Program-made: the position numbers and the translations under genes
Shown here: one piece after another, positions 17,075 to 24,513 of the stretch
How the letters are laid out: every line of letters begins with the position of its first letter
Position numbering within the stretch: the stretch's first letter is position 1
Notes under the pieces: model-generated
What the model was told of the DNA's origin: nothing
Seen by the model: only the letters and a program-made list of their open reading frames with translations
Databases searched by the model: none
From: Ruminococcaceae bacterium P7
GTDB lineage: Bacteria; Bacillota; Clostridia; Oscillospirales; Acutalibacteraceae
DNA: 52,986 nt
Assembly: GCA_900100595.1 (NCBI GenBank)
Contig: FMUA01000019.1
Span: 1-52,986, forward strand
Direction: 5' to 3'

Positions 17075-18160
17075 ATGGAAACAAAAAAAAGAAAACTATG
17101 GCTTAAGATACCGCTTATTATCCTGGCATCCCTTTTGGCTGTCATACTCATATATGTTGCCTATGTGGTGCTGAGCTATCAGCGTATCGAGGATGATCAG
17201 CAGCTCACTATAGAAGGAACTGCTAAAGGGGATAAGCTCCGCTTGGGAACAGACTATACCGCTGTCACCTATAATATCGGCTTTGGCGCTTATACACCTG
17301 ATTTCACGTTTTTTATGGATGGCGGCACGCAGTCCTGGGCAAACTCCAGAGAAAGTGTTATCAACTGCATAGACAAGGATATTGAATTGCTGAAGGAACA
17401 AAATGCGGATCTCGTGCTGATGCAGGAGGTGGACTTCAACTCCACCAGAAGCTATCATGTAGATGAATTGGCGCAGATACGTTCGGCATTTGAGAATACC
17501 TCTTCTTCCTTTGCAGTGAACTATCATTCAGCCTTTCTTTTCTATCCCCTTTATCAGCCCCACGGCGCTTCCAATGCCGGACTGCTTACACTCAGCAATA
17601 CACAGATGACCTCAGCCGTAAGACGCAGCCTGCCTATATCCGGATCCCTTTCCAGATTCATAGACCTTGACCGCTGTTATTCTGTGAACCGTCTGCCTGC
17701 TGAAAACGGAAGGGAGCTTATAATATTTAATGTGCATACCTCTGCCTACGGAACAGACGGAGATCTGCAGAAGCAGCAGCTGACAAAGCTGTTTGATGAC
17801 ATGAATAAAGAATATGAAAAGGGCAATTATGTAATCTGCGGCGGCGATTTCAATCATGATTTTGTCGGCAATTCAAAAGAGCTTTTCAACAGCGAGGTGC
17901 CTGAGCAATATACCTGGGCGGCAGCTTTTCCTGACGAGCTGATACCGGAGCATTTTCTCAAGCTGACCGATTATAAAAGCGGGATTACCGTCCCCTCCTG
18001 CCGCAACAGCGATAAGCCCTATAATGAGGATTGCTTTGTACTCACCGTTGACGGCTTTATCATTTCGGACAATATCGAAGCGACCTATATGGATGTGATC
18101 GACACGCAGTTTGCCTACAGCGACCACAATCCCGTAAAGCTGACATTCCGCCTGAAATGA
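17075..18160 (+). CDS. Membrane-anchored endonuclease/exonuclease/phosphatase-family protein
   Basis: A 361-residue protein with an N-terminal membrane segment (about 10-33, IPLIILASLLAVILIYVAYV) and an outside EEP domain: AVTYNIGFG, LMQEVDFNS (catalytic Glu), FNVHTSAYG, CGGDFNHDF and SDHNPVKL (Asp-His). Family members hydrolyse phosphodiesters of lipids, inositol phosphates or nucleic acids; the substrate is not evident. ATG follows AAAGGAAG. Transcribed alone from its own promoter with a structured leader. It seems an ordinary host-type gene caught inside the unit. Confidence 0.9.
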   Translation: METKKRKLWLKIPLIILASLLAVILIYVAYVVLSYQRIEDDQQLTIEGTAKGDKLRLGTDYTAVTYNIGFGAYTPDFTFFMDGGTQSWANSRESVINCIDKDIELLKEQNADLVLMQEVDFNSTRSYHVDELAQIRSAFENTSSSFAVNYHSAFLFYPLYQPHGASNAGLLTLSNTQMTSAVRRSLPISGSLSRFIDLDRCYSVNRLPAENGRELIIFNVHTSAYGTDGDLQKQQLTKLFDDMNKEYEKGNYVICGGDFNHDFVGNSKELFNSEVPEQYTWAAAFPDELIPEHFLKLTDYKSGITVPSCRNSDKPYNEDCFVLTVDGFIISDNIEATYMDVIDTQFAYSDHNPVKLTFRLK

Positions 18161-18263
18161 TTAGAACCGCTGTAAACGGTTTCGGCGTTGTTGTTATTCT
18201 TCATAAAAGCTATAACCAATCACCGATGTCCCCCGCATCTTAGGCGGCGGGTGCCATTCGGGC

Positions 18264-18354
18264 TTTCAGTGGGGGTTATAATCCCCCACTGAAACCCCGA
18301 GGAGCTAAAGCTCCTGCGGTGAGGTTGCCTTGTCGCAGCCGAAGCTAAGGCAAC
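18264..18354. repeat. Cluster of three hairpins, IS200/IS605-end-like
   Basis: TTTCAGTGGGGG/CCCCCACTGAAA (perfect 12-bp stem), AGGAGCT/AGCTCCT (7 bp, two-base loop) and GTTGCCTT/AAGGCAAC (8 bp) follow each other. Subterminal hairpins of this sort occur at IS200/IS605 ends and derived non-autonomous repeats, but no tnpA or tnpB is present. The interval 18355-18640 shows no gene I can support. Confidence 0.4.
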
Positions 18355-18640
18355 ACCGCGCAAAGCTCGCCTTACGGCTCAGCGCCACATCTGCTTGATC
18401 TTTTTCCGTCAGCTTGCACCATGATCCCTTGAAATACGTCAGTATTCCTGCGGTATTCTGATACGATCTGACAAAAGAATCTACTGCGCAGCTGTGGCAC
18501 TATCTCTGTGCGGTATTGCCTTAAAACAAGTAGATTATTATCAAAGAATGTTATATGATATTCATTTGTAATCAAAACAGAAAGATTTGGTAGTATTCTA
18601 TAATTGACAGAGAACAAAGTATAGTAAGCTAAATAAATCA

Positions 18641-18669
18641 GGCGTGCGTCATTGTGGCGCACGCCTTTT
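18641..18669. terminator. Hairpin at the end of the relaxase remnant
   Basis: GGCGTGCG pairs with CGCACGCC, followed by TTTT on the plus strand. Placed just beyond the stop of the reverse-strand relaxase remnant. Confidence 0.55.
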
Positions 18670-18670
18670 G

Positions 18671-19238
18671 TCAATTGATATGTGGTTTGCGAGTGTTTTG
18701 GGTTTCAGAAGCTTTTTTGATTGGCTGCGCAGCAAGGTGATCTGCGTTGGCGGTGTCGGTGTCGCGGATGCCGGCGTAGAATGTTGCTTCATCAAAGTTT
18801 TTGCCGTAGGCGGCTTTGAGTTTTGCTTCGGCGGATTGTTCTTTTGCGGGGCGGAGCTTTAGGCGGGCGCGCATGAATTCGGCGGGGTTGAAAGATTTTG
18901 CTCTTTCGCGGTAAACCTTATATTGACTCAGCAGTTTCAGCAGCTTGGAGCTGTTCTCCGAGTTTGCTTTTTCCATTGTGGCGAGGGTGGATTCTATCTT
19001 TGCAATCTCGCTCTGTACCTTTGGAATATCCTTATCGTCGGCACATTTTAGCTCATTGAGCAGGCGCAGCTTTTCGGATTTCAGTTCTTCGATCTCCTCG
19101 GTCAGCTTTGCGATTTGTCGAGATAAACCGCGCTGAATGGTTATATGCAGGACGGGAGTGGACTTCTTTTGATTTTGAAGTTCCTTCCGTTCTTTTTTCT
19201 TTGCGGTGATTTGCTCGGCGACAGTAGTGTATTGGGCT
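18671..19238 (-). pseudogene. Relaxase/mobilization protein, C-terminal coiled-coil remnant
   Basis: About 190 residues rich in Lys/Glu heptads (ITAKKKERKELQNQKK, AKLTEEIEELKSEKLRLL) ending with FMRARLKLRPAKEQSAEAKL and YGKNFDEATFY. This matches the C-terminal tail of Firmicutes MobP/MobA-type relaxases; the catalytic HUH part is missing. The upstream side stops abruptly at about 19238, where an integrase fragment in the opposite direction begins. Loss of the relaxase head implies unit B is no longer mobilisable by itself. Confidence 0.6.
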
Positions 19239-19239
19239 A

Positions 19240-19914
19240 AGTGTAAATCCTGCAACAGCAGCAAAAACGCCGAAGGCAACAGAGAAGTTTCAAGCCGAGT
19301 TTTTGAATCGAAGCGAAATTAAGCAGCTTATTGAAGCCGTAAGAGATACGCCGATTTTTCTTCCGACATTTTTAGCATCGGTTTATGGATTTCGCCGTAG
19401 CGAAGTTTTAGGATTGAAATGGCATAATGTCGATTTTGAAAACGGAACTATATGGATTAGAGAAACCTTGCAGCAATGTACAAAAGAAATCACAGGAGAG
19501 TGCAACTACACATCTGAAACAAAGACAGAAAGCAGTAACCGCACTTTACCGATGACACCACAGGTCAGAGAAGTTTTGCTAAAGCAAAGGCAGCTCCAGC
19601 AAGAGCATAGGAGCATTCTTGAAAAAGCCTACTATCTTAACGACTATGTTTGTACTTTTGATAACGGCAAGGAGATCTCTCCGAATTATCTCAGCCGGAC
19701 GTTTCATAAGATTATCGTCAAGACAGAGTTGCCGTCAATTCGTTTTCACGATTTACGCCATAGCGTAGCAAGTAATTTGCTGAATGACGGATTTAATGCT
19801 GTTCAAGTAGCTGAATGGTTGGGACATAGTAGCTCAACAACAACATTAAAATTTTATGCTCACATTGATAAAACTTCAAAGATGGCGATAGCAAGTAGCC
19901 TTGCACCGGTGTGA
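19240..19914 (+). pseudogene. Truncated tyrosine integrase (catalytic domain only)
   Basis: About 220 residues with YGFRRSEVLGLKW (Arg), HDLRHSVAS (His-x-x-Arg), WLGHSSSTTT (His) and LKFYAH (Tyr). The N-terminal arm and core-binding domains are absent; the frame opens within the inter-domain linker (KTPKATEKFQAEFL) at the relaxase junction. A TTG at 19303 could start a shorter peptide. It ends about 150 bp before att copy 2, the same position the intact integrase has at att copy 1. Confidence 0.8.
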
Positions 19915-20023
19915 TTTCTACCATTTTTCTACTACATTCTAAACATCAAGTAAACACCAAATTGATAGAAAAATGATAGAAATAAGCCAAAATCGCTCCT
20001 GCTAAAGAAAAGCAAAAAGAAAG

Positions 20024-20067
20024 AGAAGTCTTAAAAACGGCTTGTTTAAGCCATTTCTAAGACTTCT
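20024..20067 (+). terminator. Terminator hairpin before att copy 2
   Basis: AGAAGTCTTA pairs with TAAGACTTCT, with an inner GGCTT/AAGCC helix. It lies immediately before the tRNA remnant, like the hairpins at 2860 and 35393. Confidence 0.7.
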
Positions 20068-20070
20068 CTA

Positions 20071-20115
20071 TGGCAGGGGCAGAAGGACTTGAACCCTCGG
20101 CACGCGGTTTTGGAG
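20071..20115 (-). repeat. att copy 2: 3' half of tRNA-Trp
   Basis: All 45 bases are identical to the copies at 2893 and 35442. The sequence to the right diverges at once, so the 5' half of the tRNA is absent. The interval 20116-20309 holds the arm-type repeats and one copy of the dispersed TGCGA..CAAAGA motif, but no gene. Confidence 0.9.
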
Positions 20116-20198
20116 GCGATGGAAAAGGCTCAAAAACGTGATAAATAAGCCGTTCTTGAGCCATTCTTTCGGTATTGTAAAAAGTGCAGGAGAGTGTT

Positions 20199-20218
20199 GA
20201 TGCTATTTTGATGCTATT
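20199..20218 (+). repeat. Paired GATGCTATT repeats, possible integrase arm sites
   Basis: GATGCTATT occurs twice, 11 bp apart, about 85 bp inside the right flank of att copy 2. The same pair is found at 35559 and 35570 on the right flank of att copy 3. Direct repeats at this distance from a core are typical arm-type binding sites of tyrosine integrases. Confidence 0.5.
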
Positions 20219-20309
20219 GGATTGTTTCAGAAAAATGATTCAAAATTTGCGATGCCAATCAAAGAGATACAAATGTAACCTAGTAACAGTAGGCATTATA
20301 AAATTCACA

Positions 20310-20888
20310 TTATGTATCTAGTGGCTGTTCAGGCATTTTGAAAAACTGCTTTCCCGCTAAAAACGCAAGAATGGTTAATTCAAAAACTTGAGGATTGCAT
20401 TGACGGAACTTTAGATAATAGTACATTGTTTGCATAAAACTGTTTATATCAGAAATAAGATTATTTGTTTTCATGTAATTGTATTTTTCATCTGTTATAT
20501 CTTCAGTCAAATACGACAGGATGTTTGTATAAACAAATAATTCATTGCTATAAACATAGTCTTTGTTTTTTATTGCTTCATTTGAAACTATTTTGAGTTG
20601 AAGTGGCTTTCTTCTCCATAACCAATATGATTCGTAAGAAATCACTTTAACCTTATTGGTTAATTCAATATTATGATATTCTTTTAACCTTCCAATATCG
20701 GAATAATAATCTAATACAGCATGTTGAAGAACCAACTCATTTATAAACACATATTCATCCAGTTTGCTTTCCGAAATAAATGTTTTATATCGATTTAATA
20801 GTCCTTCATATCTGTTGTATATTGTTTTACTATCAAATTTGGTAAGAAGGTTATTATAGTTTTCAAAAATAGCAAATACTCCGCTCAC
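20310..20888 (-). CDS. Unknown soluble protein, last gene of a three-gene membrane operon
   Basis: A 192-residue protein rich in Tyr, Asn and Lys (NYNNLLTKFDSKTIYNRYEG; ISYESYWLWRRKPLQL), predicted mostly helical, with no membrane span and no catalytic motif I recognise. It begins 2 bp after the small membrane gene upstream. The AT-rich codon use differs from the tRNA-flanking genes, suggesting separate acquisition. It may be the cytosolic part of a membrane complex. Confidence 0.65.
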   Translation of the reverse strand: MSGVFAIFENYNNLLTKFDSKTIYNRYEGLLNRYKTFISESKLDEYVFINELVLQHAVLDYYSDIGRLKEYHNIELTNKVKVISYESYWLWRRKPLQLKIVSNEAIKNKDYVYSNELFVYTNILSYLTEDITDEKYNYMKTNNLISDINSFMQTMYYYLKFRQCNPQVFELTILAFLAGKQFFKMPEQPLDT

Positions 20889-20890
20889 AC

Positions 20891-21169
20891 TTAATCACCA
20901 TCTAATGCATACGTGAATTTATTTACTAACTGAATAGAGTCATTCCCTAATTCTGATTTAATAAAATTTTTATGTATTTTGTTCTGCAAACTATTATCAA
21001 ACTTACTTCCTGAGTTGGGCAATAAATGCTTTTGTAGAATTCCGTGTTTTATGTTATATATTATTGAATCTTTTTGAAATGAATACTTGATGTATCTTAT
21101 AAATTTTAAATAAATCAGTACACCTAAAGATAAAATCCATAAAATAAGTAAAATGATGAAAAAAATCAT
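20891..21169 (-). CDS. Small single-span membrane protein
   Basis: A 92-residue protein with an N-terminal membrane segment (about 1-22, FFIILLILWILSLGVLIYL) and a Lys/Asn-rich cytosolic tail. Its start overlaps the stop of the upstream gene by 4 bp (ATGA type), showing tight coupling. No family recognised. Confidence 0.65.
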   Translation of the reverse strand: MIFFIILLILWILSLGVLIYLKFIRYIKYSFQKDSIIYNIKHGILQKHLLPNSGSKFDNSLQNKIHKNFIKSELGNDSIQLVNKFTYALDGD

Positions 21170-21636
21170 ATATTATCCTTTCTGAACAAAAGAAAAAGTA
21201 GCTCTCCGATTATGCTAGTGGCTAAAACGCCAATGCTTATAGGAATTGAATATTGACAAATAAAATTATTAACTAATGATTCATTGTGAGAAAAATAAGC
21301 AAAATAAACTATAAATGAAATGATTAAACAAAATGTTTGAAAAATGGCAGGAATAGAGTTTGTTCGAGGTCTGAAAGCCATTTCAAATAAAGACGCAGAA
21401 CACGAAGAAATGGTTACTAATGGTAAACCTTGATCCTGCATCATATTTAATAAAATCGAAGTTGAACCGTCATATTCTTTAAGCAGATGTGGAATTAATG
21501 CCAGTATTATTGAAGCGAAAAAACTTGTCAACCAAATTAACAAATCGGTGCCCAATCTTTTTTTGCTTGTTGAATTTGACTTTTTATTCTCCTCATTCCA
21601 TCCATACGCTCCACTGATTATTGTACTTGTGCGCAT
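21166..21636 (-). CDS. Four-span membrane protein, first gene of the operon
   Basis: A 156-residue protein with about four hydrophobic segments (near 32-50, 66-88, 95-113, 128-150), for example LLIWLTSFFASIILALIP and IPAIFQTFCLIISFIVYF. No transporter signature or catalytic motif is seen. With the next two genes it makes a compact membrane plus cytosol cassette inside a defence-rich unit. Defence is only a possibility from location. Confidence 0.65.
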   Translation of the reverse strand: MRTSTIISGAYGWNEENKKSNSTSKKRLGTDLLIWLTSFFASIILALIPHLLKEYDGSTSILLNMMQDQGLPLVTISSCSASLFEMAFRPRTNSIPAIFQTFCLIISFIVYFAYFSHNESLVNNFICQYSIPISIGVLATSIIGELLFLLFRKDNI

Positions 21637-21836
21637 AGAATAATCCCCTTATAAAGTATACCAAATATTATTATATCATAGATGAGAGTTTTGTCAATAA
21701 AAATAATGCTTTTATCTCGATATGAATGTAGTAATTTTTGCTGATAGTTTTGGCTCTTCCCTAGAACCAGTGGGTTAGAATTTGCAGTATAGGTAGAAAA
21801 AACTGATAAATCTGTAAATCGCATTTATTCCACGGT

Positions 21837-21945
21837 CTATTGACAATGAGCCTCTATCATATGGTATTCCGTCAGCGCAGGCAAGCCCCACAAATGGGCT
21901 GCTGCCCGGCATTTAGCCTACCATATGCATACTCATTGTCAATAG
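21837..21945. repeat. Palindromic 109-bp element (MITE- or RNA-like)
   Basis: Outer arms CTATTGACAATGAG (21837) and CTCATTGTCAATAG (21932) are perfect 14-bp inverted repeats. Inner arms CATATGGTA (21858) and TACCATATG (21919) are also perfect. The centre has an AGCCC/GGGCT hairpin. Nothing else explains the 21637-22032 gap. Confidence 0.6.
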
Positions 21946-22032
21946 CTTTCGCGGCATAAACGCGGGTTTTATCTACCCACACTTTCTAGTGAAGCCTCAT
22001 AGTTTTTATCTATTATTCAAAACATCGAAATA

Positions 22033-22061
22033 GTCTGGACTTTTCCGTTTTCTGTGGTATG
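22033..22061 (+). promoter_or_regulatory. Shared promoter motif, DUF6809 copy 1
   Basis: GTCTGGACTTTTC, a spacer, then CTGTGGTATGCTGTTGTGCT, directly before AAAGGAGGT. The same arrangement precedes DUF6809 copy 2 (40818) and both integrases of this family (24454, 39525). Confidence 0.55.
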
Positions 22062-22086
22062 CTGTTGTGCTAAAGGAGGTGCCTGT

Positions 22087-22353
22087 ATGGACACAATCAA
22101 AGAACTGTATTACGGCAATATCAATCCCTACGAGCGCGACGTAAAGCCGGACAGCGAAACCGATCAACTCGCAAAGCTGGTTCTGCGGCTTGATACTCAG
22201 CTGAAAGAATCACTTAACGAGAATGAAGCGGAAACTTTTGGCAAGCTGAAGGACGCATGGACGGAACTGAGCTGTCTGAATGAATGCACTTGCTTCATCA
22301 ACGGCTTCAAATTAGGCGCTCGCCTGACAGCAGAATCATTGTTGTCAAAATAA
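22087..22353 (+). CDS. DUF6809-family protein, copy 1
   Basis: An 88-residue protein starting MDTIKELYYGNINPYERD and containing LNECTCFINGFKLGARL, the pattern of the DUF6809 family of Clostridia. Perfect ribosome site AAAGGAGGT, six bases before the ATG at 22087. Helical, no catalytic residues evident. A paralogue lies at 40873 next to the second integrase of the same type, so the gene travels with that integrase module. Function unknown. Confidence 0.82.
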   Translation: MDTIKELYYGNINPYERDVKPDSETDQLAKLVLRLDTQLKESLNENEAETFGKLKDAWTELSCLNECTCFINGFKLGARLTAESLLSK

Positions 22354-22359
22354 GAAAAC

Positions 22360-22390
22360 GCAGCTCTGAGCGCAGGGCTGCATTTCTTTT
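22360..22390 (+). terminator. Terminator after DUF6809 copy 1
   Basis: GCAGCTCT pairs with AGGGCTGC (one T-G pair) and is followed by ATTTCTTTT. Confidence 0.75.
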
Positions 22391-22417
22391 GTGAACAGCA
22401 AGTAGTTTTCAGCCCTC

Positions 22418-22510
22418 TTTCGCCGTGTGTCGCCCCGTGCGCGGTTTTTATCGGAAAATGGAGTAAGTACCCGAATAGAGCGTTTCTCGCAGTGTCGGCG
22501 GTTTTTGAGC
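22418..22510 (+). repeat. Three-copy intergenic repeat, copy 1
   Basis: About 93 bp with the conserved pieces TTTCGCCGTGTGTCGCCC, GAGTAAGTACCCGA and GTGTCGGCGGTTTTTGAG. Related copies are at 22798-22890 and 41217-41317. Each lies downstream of, or near, DUF6809. No coding potential is shared, so an RNA or DNA site is more likely than a gene. Confidence 0.55.
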
Positions 22511-22633
22511 AGTTTGTCAATCAGATAAACATAATTATATATTGCTAAGATTAAAGAAAATACAAATGCTATATTGCAATGTCCTGAAAATGGGACAATG
22601 GTTTTGAGAAAATTTAGGTGTAAGCAACGTTAA

Positions 22634-22697
22634 TTGTCAAAGTGAACCCCAAATTTTTTCGATTTTTTGCTCAGTTAGTTGAGGTTCACCTTGACAA
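22634..22697. repeat. 15-bp inverted repeat
   Basis: TTGTCAAAGTGAACC (22634) and GGTTCACCTTGACAA (22683) match at 14 of 15 positions with 34 bp between. It could be a small excised-element scar or a hairpin. The surrounding 22511-22980 has no gene. Confidence 0.45.
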
Positions 22698-22797
22698 AAG
22701 TGCAGGGTATACATTTGGATATTTCCAGATTCTAAGATAACAACGTGAATCCCGAATTTTGGGAGTCAGTTTGATTCAATAAGAAAAACCACCTCTG

Positions 22798-22890
22798 TTT
22801 CGTCGTATTTCGCCCTGTGTGCGATTTGTTCCGAAAAATAGAGTAAGTACACGACAAAGACAATTCTCACGGTGTCGCCAATTTTTGAGC
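22798..22890 (+). repeat. Three-copy intergenic repeat, copy 2
   Basis: Contains TTTCGCCCTGTGTGCGAT, GAGTAAGTACACGAC and GGTGTCGCCAATTTTTGAG, in the same order as copies 1 and 3. It is followed at 22904 by one copy of the dispersed TGCGGCGCCAATCAAAG motif, as copy 3 is. Confidence 0.55.
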
Positions 22891-22986
22891 ACATTTCAAA
22901 AAATGCGGCGCCAATCAAAGAATAGCGGCTTTTTAGTTGCTCTATGCCATATCAAGAGCCGTCATAAATTTCGGCTTTGACTTTCC

Positions 22987-23015
22987 TTGACTTTTGTTTT
23001 GACCTGTGTTAAAAT
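22987..23015 (+). promoter_or_regulatory. Promoter of the small integrase module
   Basis: TTGACT and TAAAAT are spaced by 17 bp, about 150 bp before the excisionase-like gene. A long leader follows with a terminator-like hairpin. Confidence 0.65.
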
Positions 23016-23094
23016 AAAATTGAAAAGAAAACAGCAGAAGAAACCCTAAGGTAGTGAGGGGGCATAGAAGCACAACCGAATCAGTTGTTAAACA

Positions 23095-23140
23095 GCCGTG
23101 AGCAGTCAGGATAGCCTTGACGACTCAGGGCTTTTCTTTT
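23095..23140 (+). terminator. Leader attenuator-like hairpin before xis
   Basis: GCC-TGAG-GTC-GG pairs with CC-GAC-CTCA-GGC through symmetric mismatches, then CTTTTCTTTT. Placed between promoter and first gene, it could attenuate the excision/replication genes. The pairing is imperfect, so the call is tentative. Confidence 0.45.
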
Positions 23141-23165
23141 CGGAAAAAACACGGAGGGTTCTTAC

Positions 23166-23357
23166 ATGTACAGAAGCTACGACGACCTGCCGCTGATGCT
23201 GTCGGTGCATGACGTGGCAGAGGTACTCGGGATCTCAAAATCGAGCGCGTATGTGTTGGCGAAGGTGAAAAGTTTTCCAACGCTGAAGATTGGAGCGAGA
23301 GTAGTGGTTCCGAGAGAAAAATTTATCGAATGGATCAACAAAAGCATTTCAAAGTAA
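23166..23357 (+). CDS. Excisionase-like HTH protein of the small integrase module
   Basis: A 63-residue HTH_17 protein (LMLSVHDVAEVLGISKSSAY, then KIGARVVVPREKFIEW). ATG follows GGAGGG. First gene of a four-gene set (xis, HTH replication-type, RHH-like, integrase) that forms a compact integrative element. Likely directs excision or regulates the set. Confidence 0.8.
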   Translation: MYRSYDDLPLMLSVHDVAEVLGISKSSAYVLAKVKSFPTLKIGARVVVPREKFIEWINKSISK

Positions 23358-23387
23358 AAGGGGAGTGAACGAACAGGCGGTGACAGT

Positions 23388-23753
23388 ATGTTGTCACAGC
23401 CAAAGCAAGGTAACTATTTCATGCTGCCGAACGAGATCTTCAATATGGATCTATCCACGGGAGAAATCGCCGTCTATGCCTTTCTGATGAGGATGGAGGA
23501 CAGGAAAACATTTCAGTGTTATCCGTCCTTTGAAACCATCGGGAAAGCGGTGGGAATACGCAGCAAAAACACGGTCATGAAATATGTACGGATGCTCGAG
23601 GAAAAAGAGCTGATCGAAACGAAGCACACCGTCGTGGAACACCGCGACGGAACGCTCCGGAACGGAAACTTAATGTACAAAATGCTGCCGATCAAGCAGG
23701 CTGTAGATGCCTTTCACAGACGCCAGCTTAACCGTTACGGCAGAAAGAAATAG
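23388..23753 (+). CDS. Replication-initiator-like winged-helix protein
   Basis: A 121-residue protein of the HTH_36/RepA_N-like type: NYFMLPNEIFNMDLSTGEIA, VYAFLMRMED, SFETIGKAVGI and NTVMKYVRMLEEKELI make the winged helix. Comparable proteins start replication or control copy number of small integrative elements and phages. ATG at 23388; ribosome site weak. Between xis and the RHH-like gene. The interval 23754-24036 is GC-rich with short inverted repeats and a possible TTGACA promoter but no supportable gene. Confidence 0.7.
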   Translation: MLSQPKQGNYFMLPNEIFNMDLSTGEIAVYAFLMRMEDRKTFQCYPSFETIGKAVGIRSKNTVMKYVRMLEEKELIETKHTVVEHRDGTLRNGNLMYKMLPIKQAVDAFHRRQLNRYGRKK

Positions 23754-24036
23754 CAGCAAACGATTGTTAGTATTGCACAAGCCGGAAACAGGTCTCAAAA
23801 TCGGGCGGCAAACAGGAGAAAGCAGCGACGCTTTTGTGAGCGCCGCTGCGGTTCACAGCGGCCGGCAACGCCGACCGCAAGCCGTTTTTGAGGTTTCCTG
23901 TGCAAGATTCTTAGGTTGACACCTGTTTTCGGTTTGGTGTAAAAAATAACGCTATTCTTTTCAGATTTCGCATACCTATCGAAAAAACAGGCGTTTTTTG
24001 GTTGATCACCTTGTTGGTGTCAGCGTTTAGGGAGGG

Positions 24037-24453
24037 ATTGAAACGGATTCGGAAAACAAACAAAGGGTAAGTTTATACCTTGATAAGAAAACCATGCAGG
24101 TGGTGGATTCGTACATAAAAAAGAACGGACTACACTCAAGGAATGAGTTTTTTGAGAAAGCAGCAGAGAACCTGATCGCCGACGAAGCCATCAAATCAGG
24201 CGGCGATGTGATGAGTGAAAAGCTCGCGAAAGCTATTGAAGCGGTCTCGGAAAACAACGCGAAGGCGATCTCAAAAGGTCTGTTTCGATACGCGGTTCAG
24301 CTCGAAATGATGATGCGTTACATCGCACAGACGCATGAGTTTACTGATGATGAACTGGATGAAATGCGGCGTGAAGCCATCAATAATGTCCGCAGAACGC
24401 GCGGTAAAATCAAGCTCGACGATATCGCAAAGGGCTGGTACAACAAAGAATAA
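24037..24453 (+). CDS. Ribbon-helix-helix-like accessory protein, start uncertain
   Basis: About 138 residues: RVSLYLDKKTMQVVDSYIKK and NGLHSRNEFFEKAAENLI have the strand-helix-helix pattern of CopG/MobC-like proteins, followed by a helical tail (LFRYAVQLEMMMRYIAQT). The family similarity begins before the first ATG (24094). The frame is open to an ATT at 24037 just after GGAGGG, so either a non-standard start is used or the true start is hidden. Likely a regulator of the integrase or a relaxosome helper. Confidence 0.65.
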   Translation: METDSENKQRVSLYLDKKTMQVVDSYIKKNGLHSRNEFFEKAAENLIADEAIKSGGDVMSEKLAKAIEAVSENNAKAISKGLFRYAVQLEMMMRYIAQTHEFTDDELDEMRREAINNVRRTRGKIKLDDIAKGWYNKE

Positions 24454-24490
24454 GTCTGGATATTTGCAAAAACCTGTGGTATATTGTTGA
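24454..24490 (+). promoter_or_regulatory. Shared promoter motif, integrase of the small module
   Basis: GTCTGGATATTTGC, spacer, then CTGTGGTATATTGTTGAGCT before the integrase ribosome site. Same motif as at 22033, 39525 and 40818. Confidence 0.5.
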
Positions 24491-24513
24491 GCTAAAGAAG
24501 GGAGTGAACTGCC

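Larger units (their letters stand above)
2893..20115. mobile_element. Integrated unit B, bounded by att copies 1 and 2
   Basis: About 17 kb between two identical tRNA-Trp 3' copies. It carries a Fic gene, an XRE/acidic-tail operon, an XRE-DUF3990 pair, a complete type I restriction system and a membrane EEP-family gene. Its right end, next to att 2, holds a truncated relaxase and a truncated integrase, so it is probably no longer self-mobile. The order integrase-hairpin-att is the same as in the unit to its left. Confidence 0.7.

Noticed and set aside
23707..23919. 70-codon plus-strand frame after the replication-type gene
   Set aside because: Overlaps the end of that gene, lacks a ribosome site and has no recognisable domain.
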